A stretch of 64,000 nt of DNA, from assembly GCF_020740795.1 (NCBI RefSeq), contig NC_067294.1:16931001-16995000 (forward strand), given 5' to 3'. Below, piece after piece: positions 12,278 through 24,465 of the stretch (position 1 is its first letter; each line of letters opens with the position of its first letter). A model generated the notes under the pieces. It did not search any database. It saw only the letters and a program-made list of their open reading frames with translations, and was not told where the DNA came from. The stretch is from Apus apus. Lineage: Eukaryota > Chordata > Aves > Apodiformes > Apodidae. The position numbers were made by a program, and so were the translations under genes.

Positions 12278-13413
12278 GTAAGAGCTGAGTACTCCCAAGA
12301 TCCCTGAATTCATACTGCTTGCAAGGGCCTGGCTGACCCGATACTAGTGTACCTGTGAAATCTATTATAAAGACTCTGTTTACATCCTGTAATGGAAATT
12401 AGTAGCAGTTACTTGCTTAGCTCTTGCAGAGTGAGAAATGTAATTTTGCTGTGTTGACTGGCTTAAAACTCAACAGTGCACAAGGTCTCCCTGAATGTGT
12501 TTGCTGTCACTGGCTGAGCTGGAGAAAGCTGTAACACCAGGGAGTGAGTCCCAAGCAGTGTGTCAGGGTGTGGAAGTTACACTGATCATCCAGTACCAGG
12601 CTCTGTCGGTGTTAAGGATCCAGGTAGAAGGTTTCTGCCACATTGGCCCAGTGAAATAAATTCTCTGTAGTAATTTAGGGTATATTTTGTAAAATATCTT
12701 CGTAACTAGTTAAATAAATGTTGTAGGTTGTAGTGACTCACCCCTAAACAGTGAATCAGGGTGTTTCCTGTGAGCTAGCTGGTGACATCCATATAGGGTA
12801 AGGAATGATTCTGCTTGAATGAGTGCTGTGCTAGCTATTAGTTGTTGTTTTTGCTTTAATTACAACTTTGCTGAAGAATCAAGGGTGACACTGAAGAAAC
12901 AGACTGTAAATGGGTCTGTGATGTTCTTCCCGGGGTGCAGTGAGTCACTGAAGCACAGCAGTGCAACCTGCCCTCCTCCACTGCCTGGTTAAACTTGAGC
13001 TTTGTGGTGGTAATATTGGTGGGTTTTTCCCCAAAAAAAACTATGTGCATCTATAGGGAATGTTAAACATTGCTATTTTATTATTCTTATTATATTTTAG
13101 AATATTAATATTTTATCCCATAATTTCTATTTGCTTCCCTGGGTGTTTTTTTCCTTCTCCACGAGAAGGGTGCAATAAACTTTTCACTGTCTAAGGGTGA
13201 AAAAAACCAAAGAGCAGATGAGTAAACAGAAGCTGAGGTGAACATAAGACTTGAGCTTGGTGTCCTATCACAAATGTTCTGTATTTCAGTGGAACCAGGG
13301 CACAGTTCCCAGTGATGGTTAACAAGGAGATACACACATCTTTTTTATGGGAGCGTGTAGCAGAAAATGGCAGTGGGGTGGGGCCTGACTGTTACTTTGT
13401 GTTCTTCCTTCAG
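12278..13413 (+). other. CTNNA1: CTNNA1 intron, ~1.1 kb
   Basis: GT donor at 12278 and acceptor GTTCTTCCTTCAG ending at 13413. Ordinary intronic sequence with an AT-rich stretch near 13070-13110; no repeat family or gene was recognised. Confidence 0.85.
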
Positions 13414-13565
13414 TTATGCCACGGTTTACTGAGCAAGTAGAAGCTGCTGTGGAAGCACTGAGTTCAGACCCTGCCCAGCCAATGGATGAAAATGAGTTTA
13501 TTGATGCATCCCGACTGGTGTACGACGGAATACGAGACATCAGGAAGGCCGTGCTGATGATCAGG
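13414..13565 (+). CDS. CTNNA1: CTNNA1 exon (end of M domain, residues ~583-633)
   Basis: The acceptor TTCCTTCAG is followed by TT, which completes Val, and then MPRFTEQVEAAVEALSSDP. The exon ends RKAVLMIR with donor AGG|GTGAGC in phase 0. The 152 bp include DENEFIDASRLVYDGIRDIR, the last M-domain helix before the flexible phospho-linker. An ATG-initiated frame opens at 13416, inside this exon, but it simply runs through the donor into the intron and is not a separate gene. Confidence 0.96.
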
Positions 13566-16367
13566 GTGAGCTCAGCTGAAGCAGCTTTCTGCTTGTCTGC
13601 CCCCACCTCTGCAGAACTGACATGAGCTGCACTGGGAGCAGGCAGCCTCAGATTTCCCTTTAGCTCAGATTAGCATTCTGAGTCTTAAAAATGGCTAATC
13701 ACTCTGTGGAGTACATCAGAAGTATGTTTTTATTCAAATTCATTAAACAGATCTGAGCATCAATGATAGCCAGAGTTGTGATGCTAAATACCCTTCACAC
13801 ATCTTTTGTAATATCATGTTAGTGCCTTGCTCATTAATGTGCTAAAACCAGTGACCTTTGATTTAACAGCAGCAAGTGGATTCTTAACTAGAGATGTTTT
13901 TTGATGGTTTGAGAGCTTGGAAATAAAACCTGATGGCTCTTTGTTAAGTAAATTTTGAGAATTAATGCTGGTTAGTAAAAAAAAGGTTTAGACTAGTTCA
14001 GTCTGTAGTCCCTAGAGCATGTAATTCATTAATTGGCTAACCTCAGTAAACAGGGACCAGTTCATAGGGGCTTTGTCTCTCCAGTGCTTGCATGGTTCAG
14101 GTGCAGGGCCTTGGACTTGGAGGCTCTAATTCCTGGTAGGTCAGGCTTCTTTAGTCTGGGAGGTGTGCAGGAAAGGCAAAGAGAGCTCCTGCATCTGCTT
14201 GAAGGAAGGCAGAAAAGAAAGTTCTGGTTCAGGCTGATCTATGGGTTTATTTCTTGAGTCTGAGTGTGGTAAAAATGGGCAGGAGCCAGTCACAGCAAAA
14301 ACACACATAGTGGTTTTATTCCTTTCTTTCCTTTTTTCTTGTACCCCTCTGACTCAAATAAATGCCTTGCAAAGAAAGTTTTTCTTCCAGAATGGTAACC
14401 ATGGCAGATGCATTTTGATGATAAGTAAATTAAGGACATACAGCCCCAGAATATATGTGATTATAGTAACCATTGCAATAGTATCTTCTATGACTGCTGC
14501 CTAAAGCACAGAATCGAGTGGAAAATCAGAAGGAAAGCTGACAAGCACATATGTGCTCACCCCACCATCTTTTTCCAAGCTCAGGATTGATAGACAGCCA
14601 ATGGTAGATGAAGATATCAGTGCTTTCCTGCTATGCAGACAAACTAATTTGATTCACCCCCTGCTAAAGTCCTTGTTATTCAGGGCAGGGAAGCATGACT
14701 GCCAGCTCCACTTTGGCAGTAATTAGCTGAGCTGGCAGTGCCAGGAATGCTGAGGGTTCCCTTTGCACTGTCTCACTGGGGTCAGGGTGCCACAGCTCTG
14801 CTGCAGCTCCAGCAGCTCACGGCTGACACGGGCCTCCTATAAAAAAATTGAAAGGTTAGAATTGGTTGTCCAAAGGGCTGCAAGGTATGGAATGTGTGTA
14901 GGATAAGAGAGTCATCCCAGTGGAGGTGCCAGGCCACCAGTTCTCCAGCATGTTGACTCCAACTGGACCACGGCAGTAACTGTTCTCCCAGAGGGATGCT
15001 GCTAAGCTCAGCTGGGGCAAAAGAGCTGATTCCCTTGAGACTTGGTCAGGTGGCACTTGTTCTTTACAGGAACCAGAAGGAAAAAGTCACTCAGACAACT
15101 CGTTTTTGTATTTTCAAAACTAAAACCTCACCCTATCTGTATTGAAGTAAAGCTCTTTCCTCCCTGCTCCTCAGGCATCTCCCCACCCCGCTCCCCCAGA
15201 GGAGTTTTTGCCCTGGATGACAGACTGAAAAGCAGAATTACACCTTGTGTGACTCAGGTTGTTTGAGCTTTGGGATGGATGGGCAGAGAAGTGGATTTGC
15301 GCAGCCATTTCTAAAGATGCAACATAGCTGTTTTCTTTATTTTTTTGATCCTTAAAATATTGATACACTGAGCTACTTGTTAGTGTATGTCCTTACATTG
15401 ATTTTGTGGATACGCTCTGACCGTCAAGGCACAGAGAGGAGATGGTGGCTGAAATACCCTAGGTCTTGATGTCAGCATACTCACCTTGGCTTTTTGGCAA
15501 CTGTTTTGCATATCCATCTTCATTTTAACTGTATCACACAATGTCTGTATTGGAGAACAAGTTGGTAAAATACAAATCGGAGGAAGGCAGTGTGTAAGAA
15601 CAGGGATTTTATTTGCTCCTTATCTGTTAATCACAATTTATTGAATTTATCAGTGAAGTTCAGCTCTGCAAAATTGTCATGAAGTGCCACTCGAGGCAAA
15701 GATGTAGTATTTTGACAAACATACTGTTTAAACTTGATAAGCTTTATAACAAGTTTGCCAGCTACAGACTGGCAGTAGCAAAAATAAATCCTAGGCAAGC
15801 AGGAGCTGGGTCAGATGTGTTTAGCCTACAGCACAAAAGCTGGCCCTTCCTTACTTGCTAAAAAATTTCAGCTTTTCCTGGGGGTTAAGAATAAATTTTG
15901 ATCTATTTTATCTGTTGTTAATTTAGTCAGTGCTTTGATTCACAATTGTGCTAAAGACGACGTCTGTGGTTTTGAACCAGGCCTTTAAGCTGTGTGTAAT
16001 TTTAGCTCCAGAACCTCAAGTGAAGCTTTTACATTTAACTGAGTTGCAAATGATATCCTGTTCATTTTGTTAACTATTTTTTCCCCTCTTTCACATCCTG
16101 AGTGCATTGGTCTCCTGACCAATGGCAGATGTTTAGGTACTGGTGTGTAATTTTGGGGATCCCCGTGGTGTTTTAACTTGAGCAGCCAAGCATATATAAT
16201 CACATACATAATCACACTGGATACAGTCCCTGTATTTACCTTTTTGTTGAAAACATTGAGTAATTTTTACCTTCACTTCTTTCCCTTCTCTCTGCGTGAA
16301 AAACAATATTCTTGTTGATTTTTAGAACTATGAAATCTGTTGTTTGACTGAATTACTCTTTCCTCAG
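13566..16367 (+). other. CTNNA1: CTNNA1 intron, ~2.8 kb
   Basis: Donor GTGAGC and acceptor CTCTTTCCTCAG. No recognisable repeat family and no coding potential on either strand beyond short chance frames. Confidence 0.85.
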
Positions 16368-16478
16368 ACTCCTGAAGAGCTGGATGATTCTGACTTTGAG
16401 ACTGAGGACTTTGATGTCCGAAGCAGAACAAGTATTCAGACTGAAGATGATCAGCTCATTGCTGGACAAAGTGCAAGG
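16368..16478 (+). CDS. CTNNA1: CTNNA1 exon (phospho-linker, residues ~634-670)
   Basis: A 37-codon exon, phase 0 at both ends, between TTTCCTCAG and AGG|GTAAGG. It encodes the acidic P-linker between the M domain and the actin-binding domain, starting TPEELDDSDFETEDFDVRSR and ending DDQLIAGQSAR. On human numbering it carries Ser641, Ser652, Ser655 and Thr658, the known CK2/CK1 phosphorylation sites, and all four are conserved. Position 656 is Ile, where human has Val. Because the length is divisible by three, skipping it would keep the reading frame and join the M domain directly to the actin-binding domain. I see no direct sign that this happens. Confidence 0.96.
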
Positions 16479-18199
16479 GTAAGGAGGGAATCTGAGTATT
16501 ACAGAAAGATGACCCACCTTCAGGGAGCTGTTCAACTTGCTTTGAAAAGTCAGGTTGCATTTTTGGGGGTGGCAGCTGGATCAGAAAAGTGGTGTTCTTG
16601 GTTTCCAGTTTTCTTCTGAAAAGGAGGTTGAGTGAAATGTAGCCTGGGTTGGTCTGATGGATGATAGAAACCTCTGTGGTTTCTTTTCAATGCTCTGAAA
16701 GATCAAAGCCCTTTCAATACTAATGAACTCCTTCATACTTTGACATTCCAGACTTTGTAGACACAGACATTTAGTTAGGCAGGCGAGCAGGGAGATAAAG
16801 GGCAAATAATTACCTTGTACTAATGTTATTTTCAACACACAAAGACTAAGTTTGTGGGCAAGGATTAAATCATCCTGCAGCTCAGGCATTTGGTACAAAA
16901 TGTCTCCTTATGTACCTGTTGGTGTGTGTTTGGCTTCTGAGCCTTTAATCAAGGCAATGTTGAGCTCAAAAATAAAATAATTGAAACCAATTGCATTTCC
17001 CATGACTGTTAAAAGTGAAAGCACTGATAGACAATATATAATCATTAATAGGTGAAAACTTAAAATTGGTACACTGAAGAAAAATAGGCCTTGCCTATTG
17101 TTTTTATTTGACGTGTCCCCTTCTGGATCAATAACAATTTACACTCTTGGGCAAGTGCCATAAAAGATTTGTTGCAAGAGGCTCTTCTAGCCTGAAACTA
17201 GGCAAGAAGTAGCTGGGTCTTATTTATCAAACTTCTGCCATGTTGGCTTTGGAATTATACTAACTGAGAGTATTTTTTACGCCCTCCTTCCTTCTACAGG
17301 CACTTTCTATTCCTGTATCCCTCTCTACCCTTTTATTTAAATTGAGACATTTCTAATTTACCTTTTAGGAGGCTTTTTTATTTAACTGTAGACTACTTTT
17401 CACCAGCTCCTGGAGGCATGAATGCTCCTAGTATTTATGAAGGCAAGGGCATTGAGTCTCATACAGGCTGTAAACCCAGGCTAATAGATTTTATTCAGGA
17501 GTAAGCACACACTCTTTATTGTCACTTACTCTTTCCTCAGTATGCATGATTCAAAACTCTACATCTAGCTTTTTGCAGGAAAGAGACTTGTAGTATTTCT
17601 TCTGTGTGTTGCACCACTGAAAGATACCAAAGTGGAACATCCTTTTAAAACTCTTAAATTCTGTAGAAAAGGCAAAGCCCTTCTCTCCATGCATGTTTGT
17701 TTTTTTTCCTTTGATGGTTGTTGATATCTGGAAAACTTGTTCAGTGCTGAACAATTTAAAATTTTAACAAATTTAAATTTTAAAGACCCTGGTCCAGGTT
17801 GCCCAGGGAAGCTGTGGCTGCCCCATCCCTGGCAGTGTTGAAGGGCAGGTTGGATGGGGCTTGGAGCAACCTGGGCTGGTGGGAGGTGTCCCTGCCCATG
17901 CAGGGGGTTGGGTCTGGATGATCTTGAAGATCCCTTCCAACCCAAACCATTCTGTGATTCTCTTATTTTATCATGCAAATGCCCATATTTCAGACACCAG
18001 CTTGTCTTTCTGGGCACTTTTTTTAAGGCAGAGCAGAGAATGTGGTTCAAAATGGAAGGAGATGGTTCTGTAAAAACTCTAGGTAGAGGATTTCTGTTTT
18101 ATCCCCCCATCTTCGTTTCTTAAATTAGATATTAATGGAATATTCCAAAAAGCCTACAAGTGGTGGCATAAAGCTATGTGAGAAAACTCTCTCTTTCAG
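16479..18199 (+). other. CTNNA1: CTNNA1 intron, ~1.7 kb
   Basis: Donor GTAAGG and acceptor CTCTCTTTCAG. It carries one plus-oriented CR1 at 17784-17961; otherwise it is AT-rich unique sequence. Confidence 0.85.
17784..17961 (+). mobile_element. CR1 LINE 3' fragment
   Basis: A short 5'-truncated CR1 beginning GACCCTGGTCCAGGTTGCCC and ending TTCCAACCCAAACCATTCTG plus TGATTCT. Its core is identical over about 60 bp to the copy at 6880-7075 and to the reverse complement of 8475-8750. It lies about 240 bp upstream of an exon and is inverted relative to the CR1 at 8475-8750. Confidence 0.93.
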
Positions 18200-18381
18200 G
18201 CTATCATGGCTCAGCTCCCTCAAGAGCAGAAAGCTAAGATTGCTGAGCAAGTTGCAAGCTTCCAGGAAGAAAAGAGTAAATTGGATGCTGAAGTATCAAA
18301 ATGGGATGACAGTGGTAATGATATCATTGTCCTGGCAAAACAAATGTGTATGATTATGATGGAAATGACAGACTTCACCAG
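18200..18381 (+). CDS. CTNNA1: CTNNA1 exon (start of F-actin-binding domain, ~671-731)
   Basis: Acceptor CTTTCAG, donor AG|GTGAGT; 182 bp, starting in phase 0 and ending two bases into an Arg codon. It encodes AIMAQLPQEQKAKIAEQVAS, then EEKSKLDAEVSKWDDSGNDI and AKQMCMIMMEMTDF. This is the N-terminal capping segment and first long helices of the five-helix actin-binding domain; in the family, force-dependent release of the first helix strengthens actin binding (catch-bond behaviour). The Met-rich MCMIMMEM helix is typical of alpha-catenins. Confidence 0.96.
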
Positions 18382-19146
18382 GTGAGTCTTTTTAATTTGT
18401 GCACACAACACCTTCTTTCAGAAGTGGCTGGGATGCTGATCTTTCAATGAAATATTTTGCAAGTACTCTTAAGAGTCTTACTACCTTTAATTTCCTTTAA
18501 ATGTTACCCTATTAAAGCCTGCATATTAGCTTGGGAGATGCATTACTATGCAGTGACTGGGTGGTAATAACTGTTTAAATTGATCTATAGATACACAGCA
18601 GTTATTGCCTGTCTTTCTTAAGGGTGATTTTTGTCCCAAGGAATATATATCTATATGTGTGTGCATGTATAAAAAATTTGCTCAGTGCCTTTCAACATTA
18701 AATTCTATGGGCTTCTTGATATTGCTGTGCTGCAGAAATAGTTCCTAGAACAGTTATTTGCAAAAGAAAGAGGGTTTGATGCCTTTTGAAATTCATTTAC
18801 CAGATTTTATGCAACACAGTTTTTTTAAACTTGACGTTGCATTCCATGGAAATTGCAAATCTGTCCTCTCAAATGTTCTGTCTTATCATCATGAGGTTGT
18901 TGTAAAATTTAAGATGTTTTTATTCCTAGATTTAACTTAAATACGGGGAGGGGCTGGAAGGGGGAAACTGCCTTGGAACTGAAGGTGCTGCAATGGTTAC
19001 ACCTGCCTCTTTCTGTGCAACCTTATCCAAGGAGGTTGGATGAGGGATCTCTTCCAGTACTATACAGGCCAGGATCAGTGAAGCAATATATAGTTCACTC
19101 TGCTGGTTTTCTGGTGCTAAAAGGTAAACTCTGTTCTGTTTGGCAG
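18382..19146 (+). other. CTNNA1: CTNNA1 intron, 765 bp
   Basis: Donor GTGAGT; acceptor TTGGCAG preceded by CTCTGTTCTGTT. Nothing else was recognised. Confidence 0.85.
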
Positions 19147-19252
19147 AGGTAAAGGTCCACTGAAAAATACATCAGATGTGATTAGTGCAGCCAAGAAGAT
19201 CGCAGAGGCTGGGTCAAGGATGGACAAGCTGGGACGGACTATTGCTGACCAT
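19147..19252 (+). CDS. CTNNA1: CTNNA1 exon (F-actin-binding domain, ~731-766)
   Basis: Acceptor TGGCAG, then A, which completes the split Arg codon, then GKGPLKNTSDVISAAKKIAE and GSRMDKLGRTIADH. It ends in phase 0 at the donor CAT|GTAAGT; 106 bp. It is part of the vinculin-like helical bundle that binds F-actin. The choice of acceptor is fixed by the reading frame and by conservation of the RGKGPLKN junction. Confidence 0.96.
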
Positions 19253-21344
19253 GTAAGTCACAATTCATCTTCATAAGCTTCCAGCACTTGTGGTTAGTTT
19301 TCAGGTTCGGGGCTTTTTTTAAACTCATTTTCCAGATTTACTGCTGGAAAATTCTAGCCTTTTCTTTCTAGCTATTCTCCTGCCACCCTAAGAAGCGTAA
19401 GCAGCTAAACATGCCCAGCAGTAACACCAGCTGCTCCTTGGCTTAAATCAAGCACCTCCCATGTGAAGGCAGCAGTATGCCAGCACTGCTCCCTGTCACC
19501 TAGGATCTAGACCAGTTTCTCTAACTGAGCAGGACTCAAACTGGATTTGTGTCACTTCTGTCTTCCTCAGAACATGCCCAGTACTTGCCAAAGCAATGAG
19601 GAGCCTGTGTGGGCAACACCGTAATTACTGCGTGTGGCCTCTTGCACAACTTTTCATATTATTTTTGAGACAGCTTCTTAATATTAGCTATTTTCAGAAG
19701 CCCCATAGACTGAAGGGTGAGATTGTCAGAACTCTCCAGTATTTTTTTTCATGGTCTAGTCAGTTGATGGAGCAAGACACTTAGTGACCCAAGCATTTTC
19801 TGTGCTGTCCCAGGCTGTGGTGGGTGGTGTTGTGCTCCATGTACACAGGTAGTTTAATAGAATTCTAGAGGACTGAAGGAGTATGGGCCAGCTTGGGGGT
19901 TTATGCAATGCATCTGCCTGTCCTCAGCCACTCCAGAAACTGGGTTGGGCCAAACAAAGCTCCTTCAGCCTTGGTCCACACCCACACTGCAGAGAAACCT
20001 CAGCATTAGTAATAATGTTCTGCTGTCAAGAAAGACCCTGAAATGCAGGTAGGTTAAGTCTGAGCTCATGGATGAAACTTCATTCTGTACAGCTGTTGCT
20101 TTCTTTTCAGTCCTTCTCTGACTGTAAATTCACAGCACAAGGGTTTAAACAAAACCCTGTCACTTCTGAAAGTACATCTTTGTAGTGTAGATTTCTCTGT
20201 AAATGTTGCATGCAGAGGGTGTTGTCTCCACCCTGTTTTATTAATGATGCAGCAAGAAATGTTCGACGGGGAGAGAAAGCTGAAAAGTGTTTTTTGAAAT
20301 GGGTCTCCTTGCTCTGGTGTTTTGACAACCATGTTGCTGGAAGAATCAGGTGCACTGCTGCCTTAGGTAGATGAAGCAAGGAGCAATTTGTGTTCTGGAT
20401 CTCAGGGGATCTTGGCCTGAAGGTTTAGAATCTTTTTTGGTTTTTAATTCACATGTTTTATGCGAACTTGGTGTGTGGTTTTCTGCTCTTGAGTCGTTTC
20501 AAAATACAGAAGAAAACTAAATGGCTCCTTTTAGTAGAAGTAAGGTCCTTGAAAATGTAAAATATGAAGCACATGTTTGAAGATAAATAAGAGCAGGACT
20601 GTACAGTTAGTCATTTTGACAAGAATATAGCTTTTTTTTTTCCCCCAACGCTGTACTCTGCTAATACTTTCAGCTTGCATATTTCATTAGATGTGCTTAC
20701 ATACTCTTTAGGCACTTGTAGTGATCTGTCAATATGGAACTATCTGACAGTTACAAAGGACGTGCAACACAACCCATTTGGCAGAGCACTAATGCCTTCC
20801 TGTGCCTAACAAATGGATGGGGTTTTATGTCCTCTTCACCATGTGACGCCAGGTGAATCATGACCTCTCGTGTTAGTGTGTCAGGATCTCCTAACTCCTG
20901 CTGTCAGGCAGTTTTACAGCACATTTCCTTTGAAACCATAAAAGCTATAATCCAAGGTATTTCACCTCTGTTGGAAAGTGTCTAGCCATCAGCCAGTGGA
21001 TTTTCCCAGAGGTGTTCCATCTTTCACTCAGAACAGCAGCCTGCTTGGGAGTGGGGATGTGAAGAAGTTACAACACAAATGGAAATTATTTGCAGCAAGA
21101 CAGTGATTCTCTGTATTACTATTTTTTTTCAATGTTGAGATACTTACAAAGCAAAAGAAAAATTTGGTTGTTTATTCTCTTTGATAGTGGTGGGAGGTTG
21201 TATCAGTATCTGATCATTAAATGGAAAGGAGCTGGAGGGAAGAGTTGGGATTGCTCTGCTTCCTAGGAAAATGCTCCAGCAGGCTCCTGCTGTCAATGTG
21301 CTGTAGAGGTTGGTCCAGGGATGTGCTCCAAGCAGAGGCTGATG

Positions 21345-21392
21345 GCTGTCCTGGGTGACAGCTGTCCTGGGTGACAGCTGTCCTGGGTGATG
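21345..21392. repeat. 16-bp tandem repeat, 3 copies
   Basis: The unit GCTGTCCTGGGTGACA occurs at 21345, 21361 and 21377; the third copy ends TG instead of CA. The first two copies are identical. Intronic, with no known function. Confidence 0.95.
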
Positions 21393-22815
21393 GCTGCTGG
21401 CACACAATGCCACGTACCTGTCCTGCCACAGTAGCTGCTTCCCCTAAATGTCAGCTTCCAGCTTCTGTAACCAAGCAGTGCTGAGCCCAGCTGTTCCATG
21501 GGGCTGAGGTGACTGACTTACAGCAGCACTCACCCCTGACACTGGAGGTGGAGTGGGAGGAAGAAAAGTCTCTCTGGTTGCTTGCTTACACCTACCAGGC
21601 ACGTGGGGATGGGGGTTGTGTGCTTGTCTTAATCAGCACATACTGCAGGAGGGCTCTTCTGTCTTTCCCTGCCCTTTTTCTTTGCAAAAAGGGAGAAAAA
21701 GGTGATTGTGCCTCTGCAGGCTCTGCTGGGGCTGAGGAGGTGAATGTGCATGTGGGGTTGCTCTGTCTGGGACGGATCCTGGGCTTGGTGTAGAGCAGCC
21801 AGCTTAGCTTTTGCCTACAAGCTCCACTGAGCATCTCATCTGGGGGGCTTGGGGAGGCGGGGATGTCCCCCAACACACGTCTGTTTCAATCTACAGTGCA
21901 GCTATCTGCTGTGACCCTGTTGTGGGAATCCTCCCAAGCTGGCTCTGCAGATGGGTTGCTTTTGTGTCTATGGCTGCTGCAGGTTGATACAGTGATGTAA
22001 TCTCTCTTAATCAGTGTTGGAATTGTTGCCTTTTGGGTTTCTTCGTTTTTATCTGAGTGTTCCTGTGTAGAAGACATCTGCAGTGCCTTTTCTTGATGTT
22101 CTTTTATCTCTTGTGTTACATCTTTTCTAACATCATATGTCTTTGAACTGAATCCTCTGATCTGCTCGTAGAAATAGGGTTCACCCTATGGGATGTGGTT
22201 TTCCAACTCCTGTCATACTGCCATATACAACCAAATATTTCCTGTTCCGCTGCTTCCCCCACTGATGTTTTGCTGCCTCCTTCACCCGTTGCTAAACATC
22301 CAGCAGCCTCTTTCCTTGAGAATGTCTCTCCTGAAATGTTCTCCATGAACTCAGACCCCATAAAGCACCTGGGCTGTTCAGCAGACCTTCTGACGGGCCG
22401 TGCTGTGCATTTGTCAACATTCAATTCAATCTGCTGCTCGTTGCTTTGTCAGATGAGCTGCTTGGGAGATGGAGAGTGTTTTCCAAAACGGTAATTTAAG
22501 CTTGTCATTAGCTCTTTGGCCGATGCTATTTGTGGACTTTTCTCTAAAACATCTTGTACTGCTGACTAATATTGATTAGCTTAAAAAATGAACCTGCAAG
22601 CTTTGCTGCTTTGGTATTCACGGTTTCCACTTCAGTGATGGAAGCAACGTGCAGGTACTTTGGGTGTTCCATTGCCTTCCTCAGGACTGAGAAGGTGATT
22701 TCTGTTGGGTTACAGACACACCAGATCAGATGACCGTAAAGCCATCTAGATCTCCACAGCCTGGGTTCCACAGCCCCATGTGCTCGTCCCAGCTTGCCAG
22801 GAATCCCCTTGTGGC

Positions 22816-23372
22816 ACAGAGTGTGTGTGTCTGTGTGTCTGTGTGTGTGTCTGTGTGTGTGTATCTCTGTGTGTGTATCTCTGTGTGTGTGTCTCTGTGT
22901 GTGTGTGCCTGCCTGTGTGACTGTCTGTGTGTGACTGTCTGTGTGACTGTGTGTGTGTGTGCTGCCTCAGCCCTTGTGGCACATTGTGTCTGTCTGTCTG
23001 TGTGTGTGACTGTCTGTGTGTGTGTCTGTGTGTGACTGTCTGTGTGTGTCTGTCTGTGTGTGTCTGTCTGTGTGTGTGACTGTCTGTGACTGTCTGTCTG
23101 TGTGACTGTCTGTCTGTGTGACTGTCTGTCTGTGTGACTGTGTGTCTGTCTCTGTGTGTGTGTGTGTGCTGCCTCAGCCCTTGTGGCACATTGTGTGTGT
23201 GTGTCTGTCTGTGTGACTGTCTGTCTGTGTGACTGTCTGTCTGTGTGACTGTCTCTGTGTGTGTGTGTGTGCTGCCTCAGCCCTTGTGGCACATTGTGTG
23301 TGTGTGTCTGTCTGTGTGTGTCTGTCTGTGTGTGCTGCCTCAGCCCTTGTGGCACATTGTGTCTGTCTGTGT
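22816..23372. repeat. composite (CTGT/GTGT/GACT) minisatellite with repeated 28-bp spacer
   Basis: Blocks of GTGTGTCTGTCTGTGTGACT-like simple repeat are separated by a unique-looking 28-bp element that reads GCTGCCTCAGCCCTTGTGGC plus ACATTGTG. It is present at 22961-22988, 23168-23195, 23271-23298 and 23334-23361. Partial versions flank the array: CCCTTGTGGCACA near 22805-22818 and TTGCCTCAACCC just after 23372. The intervals between full copies shrink (207, 103, 63 bp). Long frames exist on both strands because the repeat lacks stops; they are His/Thr/Gln-rich or Cys/Val-rich and are not genes. Confidence 0.93.
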
Positions 23373-24186
23373 CTTGCCTCAACCCACAGCAGAAAAAACA
23401 AGTGTATTTATTAGCCTCACTCACCTTCCCTTCAGAGTCACACCTCTGTTCTGGCAGATCAGTGCCTGTTGTGGGGAGCAAACATTCCACGTGGATGTGA
23501 CCCCCTGTTTCCACACCCCTGCTTGTGCAACACCATTATCTGTTCTGGTGCAGTCTCCTTTTGTGCCTTTTATGTACAGGAAAGCTTTGGTTCCTGCTTC
23601 TGTCTTGCAGCTAAGGAGAGACGGTCTGCAGTGGGAATTAGGGCTCAGACCCCAGTGCTGACACTCACGAGGGGATTTTTGCCTTGCTCTAAAAGGAGAG
23701 GAGAGGCAGTGTGGCTGTGAGCAATCAACCTGAGCTTCAGTGCAGCTTTAGGTAGTAAATTGGTGCCACATTTGAAAGGTTGTTCTTCCAAGCATACTGT
23801 GTCCATTATGAATCTTCATTTGATGGCCTGTTGTCCAGGATAAGGGCAGAAGATGAGGTGGGATTTTGCTGCTAACAGGTGTGTGGAGAAGAGCTCTCAC
23901 AGACTGTGCAAGCTCCCTGAATCCCAGCAGGGTCTGGTTGGTGGGAAAAGTGGGCAGGTGTGGGTGGGGAGAAGCAAATGCTGCTGAGAGTGAGACTCTT
24001 CTCTCCTTGTCACATCTAACACGGGTAAATCACAGTGGCTGCTTGTGGTTTCTGGGGAGTGTTGGGGGCTAGTCTGGAGGCAGCCAGTGCCTGGCTGGTC
24101 AGGCAGACCTGCAGGTGACACACTGCCTGGGGGGTGACCACAGGGTCAGCTAAGCTGAGGGGCCAGGGAGGGGGTTGTGACTGTTC

Positions 24187-24465
24187 ACAAGGGCACATAA
24201 CGGTAGGACAAGGGGTGATAGTTTTAAGCTAGAAAGGGTGGATTTAGGTTGGACATTAGGATAAAGTTCTTTAATCTGAGGGTGGTAGATGGAACAGGTT
24301 ACCTGGAGAGGTGGTGGAGGCCCCAACCCTGGAGACGTTCCAGGTCAGGCTTATGGGGCTCTGAGCAATCTGTTCTAGTGTGAGATGTCCCTGCTTGCTG
24401 TAGTGGGTTTGGACTGGATGATCTTTAGAGGTCCCTTCCAACCCAAGACATTCTATGATGCTATG
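24187..24465 (+). mobile_element. CR1 LINE 3' fragment
   Basis: Plus-oriented, more diverged CR1: GGACAAGGGGTGATAGTTTT, GATTTAGGTTGGACATTAGG, GGTGGTGGAGGCCCCAACCC and the terminal GAGGTCCCTTCCAACCCAAG plus ACATTCTATGATGCTATG. Confidence 0.9.

Noticed and set aside
22961..23361. Regularly spaced 28-bp repeats resembling a CRISPR array
   Set aside because: Spacers are simple repeat of unequal length (about 35-179 bp), the genome is vertebrate, and there are no cas genes.
22726..23514. 262-codon minus-strand His/Thr/Gln-rich frame
   Set aside because: Produced by the CACACAGACAG side of the composite minisatellite; low complexity with no conserved flank.
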